Source: Centroberyx gerrardi (lineage: Eukaryota; Chordata; Actinopteri; Beryciformes; Berycidae). From it: a stretch of 64,000 bases of DNA. The notes beneath the pieces were generated by a model that ran no database searches, had not been told where the DNA came from, and saw nothing but the letters and a program-made list of their open reading frames with translations. Shown here in pieces: positions 61,196 through 64,000 of this stretch; the first letter of the stretch is position 1, and every line of letters begins with the position of its first letter. The DNA is taken from NCBI RefSeq assembly GCF_048128805.1, contig NC_136016.1, forward strand, positions 4,246,001 through 4,310,000. The letters run 5' to 3'. The position numbers and the translations under genes are program-made.

Positions 61196-62010
61196 GACCA
61201 AAGACGTAAATATCAAGGTATTAAGTTGTTTTGTTTTTTTGATAAATGATATTACCAATCTGTACAAAATGAATGGTATAATGACCCCCAGCTCTCATCT
61301 TCCAGCACTGACCATCAACTCCTCAGCATCAATTCAAATCGGATGAAGTGAACATTTCCTTAGCTGGCCCAAACCCAACCACACGACTCCTCATCAAGAA
61401 GCCTTACTTACTTGACAAGTGTGCGACAGACAGTTCTTCCAGCCATATTCGTTTTGCTGTTGCTACTCCAATACGGGATACATTCTTCAGCTTTTTGTTT
61501 TTGCCTTTCACGCTGTTCTGTTCTGCCTACCGCTGCTTTGCTTTTATGTGTTGTTACTATGCTATGTGTTCAGTTACTGAGAAGAACAGTGAACAGTGGA
61601 ACAAAAAATGGAATGCCAGTATTATTATTGATGTTTAAAGCACTGTGATATAAGTCACTGGAACCAGAGGGCGGGTGGTCTGTGGCTACTGATGTTCGGT
61701 TTCTGTTTGCTTTTTACTTTTTTTTTCCAATTTGTATGTACATTAAGATTTAAAGGCCTACATATTGGGCTTCAGAAGTTACCTATGTTGTGGAAATGAA
61801 AATATATCCTTGAATGTGGTCCTCATATTTTGTTCAATAGGAAAATGTTACATATCATTAGCTAACTGACAGAAGAAATTGTTGGTTTGTCTGCAGAGGT
61901 ATAATAGATTGCACTTTAATAAAGGCTTTATTTTATGTCTTCAGCTTTGTGGCGTGTCTTCCACTTTCAAACACTGCATATGACACCATAATTGTATATT
62001 TCTAAATAAA
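61196..62010 (+). other. tdrkh: tdrkh 3' UTR with two poly(A) signals
   Basis: AATAAA occurs at 61918-61923 and again at 62005-62010, each followed by T-rich sequence. No coding region is seen. From 62011 to about 62290 the spacer is AT-rich with a TATAT repeat at 62246-62275. Confidence 0.6.
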
Positions 62011-62289
62011 GTATGGATAATGAAGAGCAATGTTTTCATTTAAAATCATTGCATGCAGGGACTTAGTGGAGGGTAAAACCTTTTTATTTATGTAAGAAAG
62101 ATTATCCAACTTTTTATAATGGCATAGATCTTAATCACATAAATGCATAGTATACATGTTAGTAAGCAGTAGCAAATAGATGCAAGTTATATGAATATAA
62201 AGCATAAATTGTTTGTTGGAATGATACAGGAAAGTTGCTTGTTATTATATTGTATTATATTATATTATATTATAGAAATCATTCATTCA

Positions 62290-62538
62290 TTTCCATTGCA
62301 GAGTCCAGTGTTGTTGTTTTCTGCATCAGTCGATGACCTCCATTCCACACTGACCAATCGCATGAAAGTAGGTTACGCTCGCACATGCGCAGAATCACCA
62401 GAGTAATTTGTTGATATCCTGCTTGGTAGTATTCATTTTTAGACATTGGCATTTCAAAGCCAAATACATCCCCAAATTAGGGGTTTTATTCGTATTAGGC
62501 AGCCCAGTTCCCTAGAACGTCATCTATATGAAGGGCTG
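62290..62538 (+). promoter_or_regulatory. mbtd1: mbtd1 promoter and 5' leader
   Basis: CCAAT at 62354-62358 and an NRF1-like palindrome GCACATGCGCAG at 62381-62392 lie 150-190 bases before the start codon at 62539. No TATA box is visible. The start region is only about 280 bases beyond the second tdrkh poly(A) signal. Confidence 0.45.
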
Positions 62539-63929
62539 ATGGAGGACACAAGGGATTTGGTGAGTTAATTTTGCAGATTTTAGGGCCGTAAGGCTCCGAT
62601 TACGGAGGATTTGCTTAGGCTAGCGCTCCTCCTTTGTTGTTATCTGTTTATAGTAGCTAGCCAGTGGCTCAGCCAGGTAACGTTAGCTAAAAACTGAAAA
62701 GCTCACTAAAAACTCTCAAGGGCTGAAATAAAATAACGCCACGCATATATTTTCCGTATATGTGTATGTGCTAGCTTGCTACCTAACTGAAAACGTATCC
62801 TTTGTTATTCTGAATATAAACTGGAAAAACAGGTTTCCGCTAGCTAGCTATGCTAACGTTAGCTAGCACTGGGAGCTAATTCAGATAAGGCCGCCCCTAT
62901 CTTCCATTTAACTAGCTAGCTTTTCTATCTTGTGCATGGTACGTTTCGCATCTCATTAGTAGATGATACATTGCTTCAGCTTAGATTTCAGTTTATTGGT
63001 GGCAGAATAATAAACGTTAAAATAGCCAGTGAGGAGGTTCCCTTTAACATAGCAAAGCAGGCACCTGTGATGCTCAGATGAGGAAGTAGGCTAAATTAAT
63101 GACAACAGTAACGATTGTAACAGTGTTCCGGGTCCTATAGACCAAATGGGCGTTGCACATTTCATTCTCAGCTTCTTATTATGCATTATTTGCATTATTT
63201 ATCCGCCGCAGACTTTGCTTTTTGGATTACCTTTCTAAGTTACTCAGAAATCTATTTGGCAGCCACAGCCAACTTGCCAAATGTTATGCATGACATTTTC
63301 AAAGAGACCGCTAAGCTCTCCGGTTGGAAAAAGTTGCTTGAGTGCAAAAGTAAAAAAAAAAAAAAAAAAAAAAAGAAAGAAATGTACTCCATTCATTCAC
63401 ACATGACGCCTGTCTCTATTTTTGTGAAGGCTGAACGCACCCCACGTTCAGAACGTAAGCGGAGAGACTCGTTCGGGATGTTTGATGGCTACGACAGCTG
63501 CAGCGAGGAGTCCACCAGCAGCTCCAGCTCCGAGGACAGTGAGGATGAGGTGGTGCCCTCCATCCCCGCCAGCCTGCCCATCATCAAGAACAATGGACAG
63601 GTCTATACCTACCCCGACGGCAAGGCTGGAATGGGTCAGTACATGGAAACATCTGTCTCTGTGATTCAGTACACTGTGGTATGGATATTATAGAATGTAA
63701 TACTGTGAATGAATCCTAGATGGATTCACCAGCATGTACTAGCCTGATGGATTTTAGAAGATTCTCTGATGTGTCTTGTGGTCTCTGTTTCACAGCCACC
63801 TGCGAGATGTGTGGGATGGTCGGAGTACGAGACGCTTTTTACTCCAAAACCAAGCGCTTCTGCAGTGTGTCCTGTTCCCGGAGTTATTCGTCAAATTCCA
63901 AAAAGGCTAGCATCTTGGCAAGACTCCAG
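62539..63929 (+). CDS. mbtd1: MBTD1, MBT domain chromatin reader, 5' part
   Basis: Exons 62539-62559 (MEDTRDL), 63430-63634 and 63796-63929; the gene continues past the window. The second exon encodes AERTPRSERKRRDSFG, then MFDGYDSCSEE, a Ser/acidic run and LPIIKNNGQVYTYPDGKAGM. The third encodes an FCS-type zinc finger, CEMCGMVGVRDAF ... FCSVSCSRSYS, and ends SILARLQ at donor CAG|GTAAAT. These are nearly identical to vertebrate MBTD1, a subunit linked to the TIP60/NuA4 acetyltransferase that binds methylated histone H4 through its MBT repeats (not in window). An internal ATG at 63478 (MFDGYDS) is the start of the shorter form. A poly(A) run at 63352-63374 lies in intron 1. Confidence 0.95.
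62560..63429 (+). other. mbtd1 intron 1
   Basis: No gene or recognisable transposon. It has several CTAGCTAGC/GTTAGCTAGC words (62640-62930) and an A-tract near the acceptor. The open frame across 63181-63693 arises by reading intron sequence into the exon. Confidence 0.45.
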
Positions 63930-64000
63930 GTAAATTGAAATTTTCAAGTATTTTGGAGCGAGGGAGGCATAGGAGTGGATGTGCGTAATAGGCCTAATGG

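Overview
This is vertebrate nuclear DNA, almost certainly from a teleost fish. It shows multi-exon genes with GT/AG introns, introns crowded with fish-type DNA transposons (hAT-like elements, hairpin MITEs) and LINE remnants, and dense CA/GT, CT and GATA microsatellites. I cannot name the species. All four genes lie on the + strand and were identified from spliced protein sequence checked for reading-frame continuity across every junction.

Layout. (1) 104-14698: 3' part of an unconventional myosin XV gene, probably myo15b, with 25 exons covering the Pro-rich linker, a FERM-like block, SH3, the second MyTH4 and the terminal FERM. A second, diverged copy of its last exon lies 3.9 kb downstream (18576-18674), and each copy has its own poly(A) signal. 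(2) about 19.8-49.2 kb: tmem94, a complete P-type-ATPase-like multipass membrane protein with 31 coding exons, 1369 predicted residues and a 2.7-kb 3' UTR. (3) about 49.7-62.0 kb: tdrkh, a complete Tudor-KH piRNA-pathway protein. The conserved form is 572 aa, and an unusual 1218-nt in-frame exon between its last two conserved exons would make a 978-aa form. (4) 62539 to the window end: 5' end of mbtd1 (FCS zinc-finger/MBT chromatin protein), three coding exons.

The genes do not form a pathway. In human, MYO15B and TMEM94 both map to 17q25, which supports the myo15b call over myo15a. TDRKH and MBTD1 lie elsewhere in human, so that junction reflects fish gene order.

The most interesting points are the symmetric giant exon of tdrkh, the duplicated myo15b terminal exon, an in-frame 12-bp minisatellite in the myo15b SH3 exon, loss of the GxxG loop in Tdrkh KH1, an alternative first coding exon of tmem94, a diverged sequence shared by the first introns of tmem94 and tdrkh, and several mobile elements whose ends can be placed to the base. 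I found no tRNA, rRNA, CRISPR or convincing minus-strand gene.
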